Shown here: positions 54,684 to 64,000 of the stretch, in pieces
Layout of the letters: each line of letters starts with the position of its first letter
How positions within the stretch are numbered: the first letter of the stretch is position 1
Origin: Cercophora sp. LCS_1
Taxonomy: Eukaryota > Ascomycota > Sordariomycetes > Sordariales > Lasiosphaeriaceae
NCBI GenBank assembly: GCA_036250225.1
Contig: JAPZLL010000001.1
Coordinates: 1 to 64,000, forward strand
Length of the DNA: 64,000 nucleotides
Reading direction: 5' to 3'
The notes under the pieces: model-generated
What the model was told of the DNA's origin: nothing
The model's database searches: none
What the model saw: only the letters and a program-made list of their open reading frames with translations
Made by a program: the position numbers and the translations under genes

Positions 54684-55150
54684 CTAGTAGGTATAGCACA
54701 AGCCGGGGCTGTTCGCATCCACGTATTCACGCACAACAGCGGCCGTTGCCAGGTCTCCCATGGGCAAAGGATCGTCCAAAGTTGCATCGACCTGGCTTCC
54801 GTCGGGGAGATCGCGAATGCCCTCGTAGGCAAATGTCCTGGTGCCGGGGTTCTCCTGCTGCCATTGCCACCACAAACGATCGGCCTGGGTGTGGTGGAGG
54901 AAGAAGATGGGGTCTGTTCAACGTGGGCAGATATTACCATTTCGGCGAGAGTCACATAAGTGCCCTATAACCACAACATACCATTTAGGGAGGCGTCGTT
55001 CCAGCCAAGATCGCCGGAGGGACCATTCCTAGGGCCACCGCCGCCAACGCAAAAGTGCACTGCGCTATGGGGACCGTTCTCGAGCGCCTGCGTGAAGCCG
55101 GTATACGTCGTCTGGTTCATCACGTGCTCGATGGCTGCGGGGAGTATATC
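54684..55150 (-). pseudogene. Tyrosinase relic with only the CuB half
   Basis: The minus-strand exon from about 55150 to 54982 reads ILPAAIEHVMNQTTYTGFTQ, then ALENGPHSAVHFCVGGGG and DLGWNDASLN. A 68-nt intron (54981-54914, GTATGT...GAACAG, phase 1) joins DPIFFLHHTQADRLWWQWQQ and a C-terminus ending SPGLCYTY. This is the CuB half of fungal tyrosinase: the PHxxVH and FxLHHxxxDRLWW copper-binding His residues are all present. No CuA half (HxxxF...HR) is found in the 390 bp left before the divergent gene at 55538. The part upstream of 55150 fits an acceptor, but no exon can be read. The gene is therefore 5'-truncated and cannot make an active type-3 copper enzyme. Confidence 0.65.
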
Positions 55151-55537
55151 TGTACCCTAGGAAACTGACACGCAATCTTGGCGGTCCTCACTTGACCTCT
55201 GCGGGACTTGGCGACGTTCTTGGGCTGGGACCCGATAGTTTCGCCATCGGTCTTACCTTTTGTGCCGGACGGCATCTAAGTGAGGCAGCAACTGGAGGTG
55301 CGCAATCGGACGCTGTGGAACAATCCGGAATTTTGGAGGCGGTGATTGCGTGGTGGAACAGCTGCAAAGCAACGTTCCGGCTTCATGACGGTCTGGCCCG
55401 GTCCGCAACCGGGGAGTGACGTCACCACCCGTTCGTCGGACCTGCAGTGGCGCCTTCAAGATTCCCCAACTTGCCGACATCAAACGAAAATCGCACGATC
55501 TCTAAACACATCGTTTAGGATCACCAAAATCTCCACC

Positions 55538-56704
55538 ATGGGTCGACAAGAGCGCATTGCGCGATCCGTTGTGCGCGCCATCGTCAACGGAAATGGCGTG
55601 GGCAGACGACCTTCCAGCCCGATTGCTTGGATTCTGGCCGTCTTTTCGGTCTTCTTCTCGCTCTACCAGCTTGTGCTGCGGAAGATCCGCCCCGCCGATT
55701 TCGCCAACCTCCGTAGAAACCACTGGGATCTCAGTGACGATGCTTACGTGAGCTCCTTCCAGCCCGGTGAGGAGGGGAAGCAGGAGCAGGCGCTCTCAGC
55801 CATTGGGGACATGGGATTCTCTGGATCTGTAGGTCTTCCGTCGCGGTCGTTCCCGGGGCCAACTGACAGAACGTGCTCACAGACCTTCTACTCCACCACC
55901 GATCAGAAATACCTCGTCAAGTCGATCCCCCGCCATGACGAACACACCTTCTTCCGCGAAGACCTCCTCACGCCCTACGTGCAGCACATGGCAAGCCACC
56001 CCAGATCCCTCCTCGTGCGGATCTGCGACTTCCTAGGGGCCTCGGGCGCCTCTCTCGGCCGTATCCTTCGTCTCGCCCCGTCGCATCACATCGTCATGGA
56101 GAACATCATGTACGGGAAAAACGAGGCCAAGAAGAGAGGAGAAGCTGATTGGGAGGACTGGGACCTGAAGCCGACTTCATACTTCTACCCAGAGCGCGAC
56201 ATCGCCGAGGGGGCGCTGGCGAGCGAGGCGACAAAGAGCCAACTGGCGGACGAGTTCCACGACAAGATCATCCTGACACGAGAACATGCCGATTCCTTTT
56301 TCGCCAGTCTGGAGGACGACACAAAGCTTCTTGCAGAGCACAACGCGGTGGACTACTCCCTGTTTCTCGTGCGGATCACGGCGCCTCCCCAGGCCGCAGA
56401 CCCTACATCCTCGGCAGCAGATCCCGACATGGTACCCACTGATCCTCCATCTGTCCCACCTTCGCCACCTTCATGGCGAACTGGTGTCGGTTCTGCAGAT
56501 GGCAAGTACATTTTCAGGGCTGCCATTTTGGATTTCTTCTGGGCGAAACACAGGATTCAGCCTAGGATCATGACACTGCTGGTCACACTGTGGAACGTTC
56601 TCATCAGCAAACAAGGACATATGAGCATCACGACAACACCCGATGAGTACAGGCAGCGGTTTATGAAGATGTGCAGGGACATTGTTGAGGTCAGGGAGGA
56701 GTGA
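55538..56704 (+). CDS. Small membrane-anchored PIP-kinase-like protein
   Basis: Exons 55538-55828 and 55883-56704, giving 370 aa. The 54-nt intron (GTAGGT...CTCACAG) is stop-free and in frame, but removing it restores GFSGSTFYSTTDQKYLVKSI, the glycine loop and catalytic Lys of phosphatidylinositol-phosphate kinases. Further family blocks are LLTPYVQHMASHPRSLLVR, HHIVMENIMYG, WDLKPTSYFYPER (for DLKGS), AVDYSLFLVRI (for DYSLL), FRAAILDFFWAKHRIQP (for the GIIDxL Asp) and TTPDEYRQRF at the end. A hydrophobic segment (PIAWILAVFSVFFSLYQLVL) near residue 28 suggests a membrane anchor. It is about half the length of Mss4/Its3-type PI4P 5-kinases and several motifs are divergent, so activity and substrate are uncertain. 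Confidence 0.75.
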   Translation: MGRQERIARSVVRAIVNGNGVGRRPSSPIAWILAVFSVFFSLYQLVLRKIRPADFANLRRNHWDLSDDAYVSSFQPGEEGKQEQALSAIGDMGFSGSVGLPSRSFPGPTDRTCSQTFYSTTDQKYLVKSIPRHDEHTFFREDLLTPYVQHMASHPRSLLVRICDFLGASGASLGRILRLAPSHHIVMENIMYGKNEAKKRGEADWEDWDLKPTSYFYPERDIAEGALASEATKSQLADEFHDKIILTREHADSFFASLEDDTKLLAEHNAVDYSLFLVRITAPPQAADPTSSAADPDMVPTDPPSVPPSPPSWRTGVGSADGKYIFRAAILDFFWAKHRIQPRIMTLLVTLWNVLISKQGHMSITTTPDEYRQRFMKMCRDIVEVREE

Positions 56705-58276
56705 TCGGCATTTCGAATCGTGGAGTTGGGAAGGAGTGCACATGATACCCATTACGTTTTGTTGCCTCGGCGGATCCTTATTTTGTTTTTTTCCCTTTGC
56801 GACTACTTCCTTTGCGTCACTTGGTAATGCCACTGATCTTATATGAGTGCACTCTGGATCATTTGAATCAGACCACGTTCCCCAGAGAGCGCAAGGGGTA
56901 TGCGTGCCAGCATTAGGTTCATAAGCGCCGTTATGACTTGCATAGGCACGTTATGGAGCCGTTGCGTTGTTTGTTGGATGGCGCAGCGTCGACAGTTGTA
57001 GTGCATGCTGCACTGTCACCTCGCCTCTGCAACATGCTGGAGGAGCGAAATCTGCAATTGCACATGTTTGCGCCGGAATGTGTTTGCCGGTCCGCTTTTA
57101 TCCCTTAACAGACGACATATACCCGAGTCGAGACCGAAGCCCTTTGCTTCGCCGCCGTGGCGCGTCGCCGTTGGAGACCGAGGCCGCGTGCCGGGAACCT
57201 CTCCGGAGAAAGAATGGTCTCGTGTAACGTGCGATTCGGCAACAGTTAGCCACATGGCCGCTTTATCGACATGCAGTGAGACTTGCAACGTGCGCGGCAA
57301 TCCTACCCAACACGGGCGCAAACCCCTGGCGATGCTGACCGGTAAAAGGGTCTCGTTGCGAACTGCTGCTTCAGATCCTGCAAGCGCGACCTGGTCACCG
57401 TTCGTTTAGTTTGTGTTTTAGCCGGCAATGTGCCGACTGACCGACTGCCTGCCAGGCCCTGACCCTGGCTGTAGTATTCAATGTTGGGCGGCTGTAAAAT
57501 TTGGAAGCGATATGAGTGAATGTGCCGCCTGAGACGGACGATAGCTATGCGGACGACATGCGTCTTGGGATCCAAGGAAGGAACAGTTGAGACGGACGAG
57601 CAGCGCATCAACTCAAATCCGAGTTGGGCAATGGGTGGATGATGGAACTCTCTTGGCTTGCCGATGCAGCAAGCACCTGGGAGAATGAAACGCCGCGTTG
57701 GACCCTACGGCCAATCGACAGGCGTGGATTTCAATTCATGTGTTCCGTCGTCTCGGTCCTGGCCGTCCATGCGCGGGGGCGGCTCCCGTGTTTTCCCTCC
57801 CGTGTCTGGGTCCCCAGATGCGGCCCTGCTCTGGGCTGTTGGCTGCATCTCGGGTTTCGTCGTCGTACGTGCACGCGCGGGGATTCCAAGAGGGAATCAG
57901 GGTCCAGACCGCGTGTTCCCCGGCGTCCTCGGTCACCTGGTTGCCGCCCCCGAACTGGCAAGGGCAAATTGGGGGCCCGCAGGGTGACAGGCTGAGACTA
58001 CACCGGGAGCTCCTTCCTGCTTGTTGTCTATTAAAAGGCCGCAGGCGGAACCTTGCAGGCCTCAGATTGCTCCCACGTTTCTCGCCCCGCTGCTTTTTCT
58101 CCTCCTTCTTCCCGCTTTTTTTCTCTTGCTCGTCCTACTTTCCCATCCATCCTAGTATCGATATTCCCGCTCCCGTTGTGCGCCAAACGCAACATCCGCC
58201 GCCGCCGCCGCCGTATCACCGCTCCGCCAGATAAGCTTGCTCACCCTTTTTGTCACACGCACTTGCCAATCGCACA
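56705..58276. other. Long gene-free interval (~1.6 kb), CT-rich at its right end
   Basis: Overlapping frames on both strands at 57005-58234 are GC-rich and domain-free. The last ~200 bp (58070-58260) is strongly CT-rich with a GCC/CGC triplet run near 58195-58215, fitting a strong promoter and leader for the gene at 58277. Confidence 0.45.
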
Positions 58277-59091
58277 ATGGGCGACGCGGGACTTCCCGAC
58301 TATGTGCTCGACGCCAATGCCGTCACCAAGGACGTCGATGTCAAGTGGCGCCACGGGCGAGCCCCTGACTACTCCAAGACGAGGAAGATTTGGGCTGAGA
58401 GTAAGACATGCCCCCGCGACCCCCTGGGAGGGTCGCACGACCTCTACTTGTCACGATAATGCGGACTGACAGCCCGCAGCTAAGCGTGCCAATCATGAGG
58501 CGCAGAGTCTTCCCGATCTCGTCGAGAAGCTCGTCAAGAACTGGGAGATTGAGGCCTCGTACAAGGTTGACCTAAAGGACTGGCGCACCGTCGACACGTC
58601 CAACTATGTCTTCTCTGTCAACGGAGGTCCGCCGCAGACGGGCGAGCACATGCTGCAGGTCGGCACCTACAATGCCATTATTGAGCCGAACGAGTTCTAC
58701 TGCCCGTTCCACTCGAGCTTTGACGCCAGCCACAAGACGTTCAAGCGCATGATGCCCACCTTTGCGTGGGAGGTGCTGGAGGTGTACAGCGGGCCGCCGC
58801 AGGTGTCGTTCCGCTGGCGCCACTGGGGGACGATGAATGAGGATTATGTCGGGGTGAATGAGTGAGTAGCGCGCAGAGTTGCGACGAATGGATGCTTACA
58901 GCTCGATCAGCAAGGGCGAAAAGGTCACCATCAAGGCCCACGGCGGTCCGATCGATATCGAGGGCGTTGCGGTCGCGATTGTCAACGACAAGCTCCAGCT
59001 CAACAAGGTCGAGGTCTTCTTCGACCCCATGACTATGTTCCGCCAGATGGCGGAGAAGGGAAATGTCACCAAGGGGAAGGTGGAAGAATGA
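58277..59091 (+). CDS. SnoaL-like/NTF2-fold fungal protein, 231 aa
   Basis: Three exons: 58277-58400, 58480-58861 and 58902-59091. Introns are 79 nt (GTAAGA...CCGCAG) and 40 nt (GTGAGT...TTACAG); phases agree. The sequence follows a widely conserved ascomycete family sometimes labelled pathogenesis-related: MGDAGLPDYVLDANAV, KDVDVKWRHGRAPDYSKTRK, LVEKLVKNWEIEASYKVDLK, NGGPPQTGEHMLQVGTYN, FKRMMPTFAWEVLEVYSGPP and SFRWRHWGTMNEDYVG, ending DPMTMFRQM. The core resembles a SnoaL/NTF2-like pocket that could bind a small hydrophobic ligand; no catalytic set is evident. No signal peptide, so cytosolic. The CT-rich leader suggests strong expression. The 40-nt intron is unusually short. Confidence 0.8.
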
Positions 59092-59676
59092 ACAGGACAC
59101 TTGCAAGGTGTGCTTGAATATTTACCTGCAATTTCTGGCAACGTATCTGGTTTCGCTGCGTATATATATAGCGGGCGCAATAGGCGCATCGCAAGAGCGG
59201 TCGGTTCGGATTAAAACAGCAATAGAGCGGTTGACGAATCAGTTTGTGTTCTTGCGAGTCGACGAGAATTGCTTTGGTGGTTTGATGGCTGTTGTTGTTG
59301 TTGGATGACTGAGTACCGTACCCGTGATGGAAAGGGGAAGATCTGCATCAGGATTTGTGGCGGCCGACAAGGTGCAGTTTTCAGGGGTAATCCCCAGACC
59401 CAGCCATTCCGACGGATCCTTCGAGTGGCGCGTTCTGAATCGACAAGTCTAAACTCACTTCCTCTCCGGCGCCGGTCGGTCGCACATCAGCCAAACCTCA
59501 CCGTCATGAGAAGCCGCCTCGTCATTCCCCCACAGGCGGCGTCCGGCCCCACGTCAGGATGTCCACCACACCGTCCCCCCAAACCTCAAAGCCCCCCGTC
59601 CCCAAATCCCTCAACAGCATTCTCTGCCGCTCGCTCGTTTCCAGCCCTGACAACACCCACGATAACACCCGCCAAG
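59092..59676. other. Intergenic, promoter of the MDR gene
   Basis: The frame open from 59269 into the next gene is translated leader. A TATATATATA run at 59161-59170 lies about 510 bp before the start of the MDR gene and about 70 bp behind the stop of the SnoaL-like gene, where it more likely belongs to the terminator. Confidence 0.4.
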
Positions 59677-60861
59677 ATGCCTCTCATCACCGACAACAAC
59701 AAGTTTATGAAACAATATGTCGCCACCAAGAAAGGTGGCCCCTTCCAGCTCGTCAATGTCTCGTATCCCATCCCAGAGCCCGACGAGATCTGCATCCGCA
59801 ATCGCGCGGTGTCCCTGAACCCTCTGGATAGCAAGTCCCTCCACCACGGCATGATGGTGAAGACCTGGCCCGAAGTCTTCGGCATCGAAGCCGCCGGCGT
59901 CGTCGAAATCGTCGGCTCCAACGTCACTCGCTTCAAGGCCGGCGACGCGGTGATGGCCTCCGCCGGTCTGGGCGGCCGCAGAGGTGCCTTTCAAGACGTG
60001 ACCGCGGTTCCCGCGCACATGGCCTCGCGCAAACCAGCCTCTTGGTCCTTTTCGCAAGCTTGCTCAACCCCGTATTCTCTCTCCACCCACCCTTGCCACC
60101 ACCACAGCTAACATTTTCGTCACAGAATCTGCTACCTCGCCGCAACGGCCGCCATCACAAAGGGCCTCAACACGCCCCTCCCGCACCTCAAACAAAAAGA
60201 AGACGCAACCAAGAAGGAAGACGTCGGCACCGAGTACCTGACCGACCGCCACCTCCGCAACAAATCCGTCTACGGCATCAACATCCCTCTCGACATCCCA
60301 CCGCCCCCTCTCGACTCCATCCTCGTCATCGGCGGGTCCTCGGGCGTCGGCGCCTCAGCCATCCAGCTCCTCCGTCTCGCTCTGCCCAACGCCACCATCA
60401 TCAGCACCAACAGCCCTGTGCATAACAAGCGTCTCGTCGCTCTCGGCGCAAAGTCCTGCGTGGACCGGAATCTTGACGCTCAAAAGGTGGTCAGCGCCAT
60501 CAAGGCTGCGTCGCCGGGTGGAAAGGGCGTCGATGCTATTCTCGATGCGGTTGCGGGCGTTGGCAGACTTTGGGATGCGCTGAGAAGCGATGGACCGAGG
60601 TTGTATAGCGGCGTTCTTACGGGGCAGGAGGTGGCTGTGCCGGAGGGTGTCAAGGGGACGACGAATATTGTCGCGCAGATGATGTTTCAGGGGAAGGAGG
60701 GCGCAGGCGTCATGGGTAAGCTGGCGGATTTGGTGGATGAGGGCAGCTATGAGCTGCCGCAGGAGGTTGAGGTTGTCGGGAGAGGGCTTGAGGATGTTGG
60801 TGCGGGATTGGAGAAGTTGAGGAAGGGGGTGAGTGGAACTAAGCTGGTTGTTGCTTTGTAG
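59677..60861 (+). CDS. Medium-chain dehydrogenase/reductase (quinone/enoyl-reductase type)
   Basis: Exon 1 is 59677-60071 and exon 2 is 60126-60861, with a 54-nt intron (GTATTC...GTCACAG, phase 2), giving 376 aa. The N-terminal GroES-like domain reads PIPEPDEICIRNRAVSLNPL with WPEVFGIEAAGVVEIVGSNV and FKAGDAVMAS. After splicing, ICYLAATAAITKGL leads into the Rossmann domain VIGGSSGVGASAIQLLRLAL and LVALGAKSCVDRN. Neither the catalytic nor the structural zinc cysteines of classical alcohol dehydrogenases are present, so this is a zinc-independent NADPH-dependent oxidoreductase of the trans-enoyl-reductase/quinone-reductase class. The substrate is unknown; no PKS or NRPS partner lies nearby. 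Third positions are C-rich in the first two-thirds and G-rich at the end. Confidence 0.85.
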
Positions 60862-61495
60862 GTTGTTGTTTCTGTGCGCTTGTTCCGGGGGTCCAGTCTC
60901 TTGTTGCGTCATTGTCGGGGAAAATCAGTCGTGGTCGGTAATTCTTATGGGGTGCTGTCGGGAAAGGAGGTGTAGTCGTAAGTGCTGTGTAATGCCATGT
61001 TTCTCATGAGGGCTGAGCTGTCACCGCCTCGTATTGAAAGACCTGCAAGACGACCAGAGTGATACCTGGTAGGAAGGATTCCGGAGTTGGGAGATGCCTT
61101 GTTCACAAGGACCTTGCAGGTCTCTCCCGCGTCTCTTCCGTTGCGGGACGACCGATATGCTGATCTTCCCATCTTTGATGCGCCTTTTCAGTGTTAAGTT
61201 TCGACGGAGCGGACTGGCGGCTCTTGCTAAACCCTGACATTTGCCGGTCTGTAAAGTGCGATCAGGCTCTAACCATCACGTGCGGCCCGTAGCCACGGCG
61301 GGTTTCGGTAGCTATTCCGGTGTGGGCGAGCTTGGCGGTGATTGGCGAGAAGTTCATCACGCCGGCTGCGCGCTTTTCCCGTTGGGCATCACCCCGCATA
61401 TCTTCAGGGAGTCTCACCGGCTCTTCAATTGCTCCCGGACGACGTCACCGACACACCATCACTTTCGGCGACGGACCAGGGATCCGGCCCGACCC
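60862..61495. other. Intergenic, no gene seen
   Basis: 3' flank of the MDR gene and promoter of the Tyr/Gly-rich protein gene; only short frames. Confidence 0.4.
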
Positions 61496-62578
61496 ATGCC
61501 GTCCAAACCGAAAAACCAAAAGGTCCGAAAGACGGGGCAATCCGGAGCCGGCGACACTGGGCTATCAGGCGGGAACAACCACCACCCAAATGAAACGCCA
61601 CGACATTTGCCAGCTTCTTCAGAGCAGTATATCCCCATCGGTGGCTACGACTACTACGGAGACTATGGCCCTGGCAGCATGGGTCATGATATTGGCGACT
61701 TTTCATGCCAGTCTTGGGGTCCCGGCCTGAGCCCCAATGAAGGTGATGAAGATGGGCACAGCCAATCATGGACTAGCTACGGACACCAAAATGGATACCC
61801 ATACGGATACGAAGGTGTTCAAATAACGGGTGCGATGACCGCGATGAGCCCGTATTCCGGCACTACAACCCCGACTGATGTCTCCCAACTCCAGTGCCCC
61901 GGCACACAGGCCACTGTGGATGAGGCTCTCGTTCCAGAGCAGGGAGGAAGCGCAGCGCCTGAGTACAGTACTGGAGTGTCCGGCCCAACAATCGACCAGG
62001 ACCCCAGTTTCTCCGCTTTCAGGATGAATGCACAGGGTGACGATGGGTATTTTGACACGGCCGATTACGACCTGGACGGTTCACAGAGGTACGAGCCGCT
62101 GGCTGACGCCCAAATCGAAAACCAATGCTGAACAAAATTCCCGCAGTGCCTCCGCGAGTGGTCGAATCGGGGAAAGCGAGAGCGAACGGGAAAAGCGACA
62201 AGAAAAAGATAAAAATCGTCTAGGCGAAGGGCAGGATGAGCAGCGTAACGTGGGCAAGGGTGGCAAGTCAACAGGTACCAACTCTGCACACCTAATTCGC
62301 TCCGATGACGTAAGGCTGACGGAAATGGTTAAGGGTCGCAAAAGAAGACTTCCAAGGGGAAATCAAAACAACGACCGAGGCCTGCTGATCCCCTTCCTTC
62401 AGTGGCTCCAAGCGCGTGGCCGGAAGGGCATCCGTTGGGAGAATATGAGCATTACCTGTATCCGGGACATGCAAATACCGACGTTCTCGGTGAAGACACC
62501 GGAGGGGCTGAGTCAAGTTTTGGCCACCATGAGTATGGAACTGCTTGGTTTGAGGGTGAGGAATATGGTACCGGGTAG
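61496..62578 (+). CDS. Disordered Tyr/Gly/His-rich protein, 321 aa
   Basis: Three exons assembled by phase: 61496-62088, 62147-62274 and 62334-62578 (966 nt). Introns are 58 nt (GTACGA...CCGCAG) and 59 nt (GTACCA...GTTAAG), both with CTGAC/CTGAAC-like branch sites. No globular domain is visible. Part 1 is low-complexity and aromatic (YDYYGDYGPGSMGHDIGDF, SYGHQNGYPYGYEG). Part 2 is a highly charged Glu/Lys/Arg block (ESESEREKRQEKDKN). Part 3 is basic then again Tyr/His/Gly/Glu-rich (GEYEHYLYPGH, FGHHEYGTAWFEGEEYG). The similar composition of exons 1 and 3 supports the splice model over the single-exon reading, which stops at 62131. Such sequences often form condensates or bind RNA, but no function can be assigned. 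Confidence 0.6.
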
Positions 62579-63337
62579 ACGCCGCAGCGAAGGAATATTC
62601 GCATGATTGTTGACTTGTCGAGCATTTGAGCGGGATTTTCTCTCGTCTTCGGACAGCCCCATTTTACGGCGTACCGCTTCATTACCGTGGATTCGATGCA
62701 TTTAACATAGTGGCGGAGACCCTCTCGTCTCCCGTCTTTTGTTTGCTGGGACGAATCGCTGGCTGTCGGGATCCCGCACCTCTTGGCGTGGATGATGGCG
62801 GTCATCGGAGACTGGACAGGGGTGGGGCTCAATCCCAGGCAGCGATCCCGGCATGTGTTGTCCCCACCAAAGCCCCACAACGTCGAAAGGGATGCAATTC
62901 GTGTTCGTGTCGATTTTGGAAACCTTGAAGCGATAGGTAGCTCTCATATCGGGATACAGCCCCATTCAAATTCTTCTGGATGTTCTCGCAGTGGCGAGTC
63001 TACTGTTTCACGGCGATGTTACGCGGAAGGTCAGATGCTGATCCCAAACGCTTCCCCGGAATGTAGGGCGACGTGGCGGGGGCCTCCGCTGCGGCTCTCC
63101 AATCCGAGGCTGCAGCGTGGAACAATCAAAACCTGTCCCAGTCCCGCATGATTTGACTCACAACGTCGCTTCAACCATTCCGGATCCTGGAAGAACCGCG
63201 TCGATTTCGCACGGCGGCTAACCCGCGAGCAACAGATATCGAACAATTCCCATCACTGCAGCTAGTCTCGCTGCTCAGGCTTTCTCTTGATGTAATGCTC
63301 GCGGGGGGTTGGGGCAGATACACAGCGCGACGCGACG
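62579..63337. other. Intergenic, no gene seen
   Basis: Frames at 62626-63151 overlap on both strands and are domain-free. The right end is the promoter of the membrane-protein gene. Confidence 0.4.
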
Positions 63338-64000
63338 ATGTCGAATATCGGCTCCGATGGCCCTGGACAGAGTGTTAGAACTGGCCTGTGGAAGGATTAT
63401 TCGACTGGAGGTAAGTCTGTCAGCCAAACGAACACTTCCGGCTGTCGGCCTGCTCGGCTCGGTGTCTCACTTTCGCAGAACTCCAGTTCGTTGTCAGTGA
63501 CAGCACCGCCGACATTTTGAAGGCGCTAGTCGCCGTTTGGCTCGGCTTGATCGCACCATACGTGCTCCGTCTCTTGCAATACTGTTTCCTCAAGTTCCTC
63601 GGCTCTCAAGAGGCGCAGACCCAGGAGGAGCGCCAGCCGATCCTCTCCAACGGCAATGCGAACGGCAACGCGACTAGCCCGCCACTTCGTTGGCAAACAC
63701 CCTCGGATGTCTTCATCGAATCCAAAGGAAGCCGCGAGCTATTCGCAAGAGCAGTCACCTACTGGCGTCACTCTAGGAATCCCCGAACATTGTCACTATT
63801 TCTCATTTTGCTCGTTGTCTTCCTCTCTTTTCTTGCTAGGACAGTCGGCGGGGTCTTCTCGGCGTTTGTAGCAACTAATACGGTAGCACTTTGGCATTCG
63901 GAAGAATGTGGTCCCTATGCGTTCGATAGTATCAACGCTCCCCACGACATTGCTGCCCGAGCCGACGTCTACGATCGAGAGAAGGAAACCAGGGCAGGCG
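63338..64000 (+). CDS. Fungal membrane protein, cut by the window edge
   Basis: Exon 1 is 63338-63410 (25 residues); a 68-nt intron (GTAAGT...TTCGCAG, phase 1) leads to an exon that stays open to 64000. The predicted part carries STADILKALVAVWLGLIAPY (first membrane segment), a linker, LFARAVTYWRHSRNPRTLSL, LFLILLVVFLSFLARTVGGV as a second segment, then FSAFVATNTVALWHSEECGP and a charged helix AARADVYDREKETRAG. This is the start of a large ascomycete family of multi-span proteins with a long Cys-containing ectodomain and no known role. The C-terminus lies beyond the window. Confidence 0.75.

Noticed and set aside
62028..62606. A separate 192-aa basic protein
   Set aside because: Its middle and the other-frame tail fit as exons 2 and 3 of the gene starting at 61496. 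As a single ORF it has no coherent composition.
1..64000. tRNA, rRNA, CRISPR or complete transposons
   Set aside because: No tRNA arms, ribosomal sequence, regular repeat-spacer array, terminal repeats or transposase/reverse-transcriptase motifs were recognised by eye. A covariance-model search could still find a tRNA.
1..64000. Repeat-induced point mutation blocks
   Set aside because: AT-richer stretches (1-440, 21850-22800) are mild and show no dense TpA-rich decay of a recognisable element.

Overview
The window reads as nuclear DNA of a filamentous ascomycete (Pezizomycotina, most likely Sordariomycetes). Genes are separated by 0.2-2 kb, sit on both strands without operons, and carry short introns (about 40-85 nt, one of 140 nt) with GT-AG ends and CTRAC-like branch sites. 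The protein families also point there: DUF3632, DUF7580, DUF7703, HET, NACHT/STAND proteins, PsiD-like decarboxylases, secreted PAN-type proteins and fungal C2H2 proteins. Every gene model below was spliced by hand from reading frames. Intron ends were accepted only when phase and protein continuity agreed, and no homology search was run.

Layout. 0-6.6 kb: a DUF3632 gene, a signal-less RNase T1/N1-fold protein with a small ORF behind it, and a multi-pass membrane protein gene broken by a one-base frameshift. 6.6-13.1 kb: an F-box protein, then a divergent pair (long C2H2 protein and HeLo-like/DUF7580 protein) sharing a 265-bp promoter. 13.7-21.2 kb: a 1008-aa C2H2 protein, a phosphatidylserine-decarboxylase-like (PsiD-like) enzyme and a second, shorter C2H2 protein. 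23-28.5 kb: an RNase H protein with a GC-AG intron, the stump of a PDR-type ABC transporter, an acyltransferase-3 membrane enzyme and a small secreted cysteine-rich protein. 28.6-32.2 kb: three paralogous F-box-like genes, one of them decayed. 33.3-38.5 kb: a MYND protein, a relic exon of a class I terpene synthase, a secreted DUF985 cupin and an unknown protein. 39.6-47.3 kb: a 14-exon dynamin-like GTPase followed by a NACHT-type STAND gene interrupted by one nonsense codon. 47.9-56.7 kb: a secreted PAN-like protein, a HET-domain relic, a C2H2 protein, a DUF7703 seven-TM protein, a tyrosinase relic holding only the CuB half, and a small membrane-anchored PIP-kinase-like protein. 58-64 kb: a SnoaL-like protein, an MDR oxidoreductase, a disordered Tyr/Gly-rich protein and the start of a membrane protein cut by the window edge.

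How the genes relate. No complete biosynthetic cluster is visible. The terpene synthase, tyrosinase, ABC transporter and PsiD-like genes are solitary. The common thread is accessory, fast-evolving content: secreted effector-like proteins, allorecognition/innate-immunity families (HeLo-like/DUF7580, NACHT, HET, dynamin-like GTPase), F-box paralogs, and at least seven decayed or interrupted genes. The most unusual observations are the cytosolic RNase T1-like protein with lysine at the usual His40 position, the single-codon interruption of the STAND gene beside a dynamin-like GTPase, a repeated 5' C-rich to 3' G-rich switch inside individual genes, three phase-neutral stop-free introns, and two GC-AG introns.
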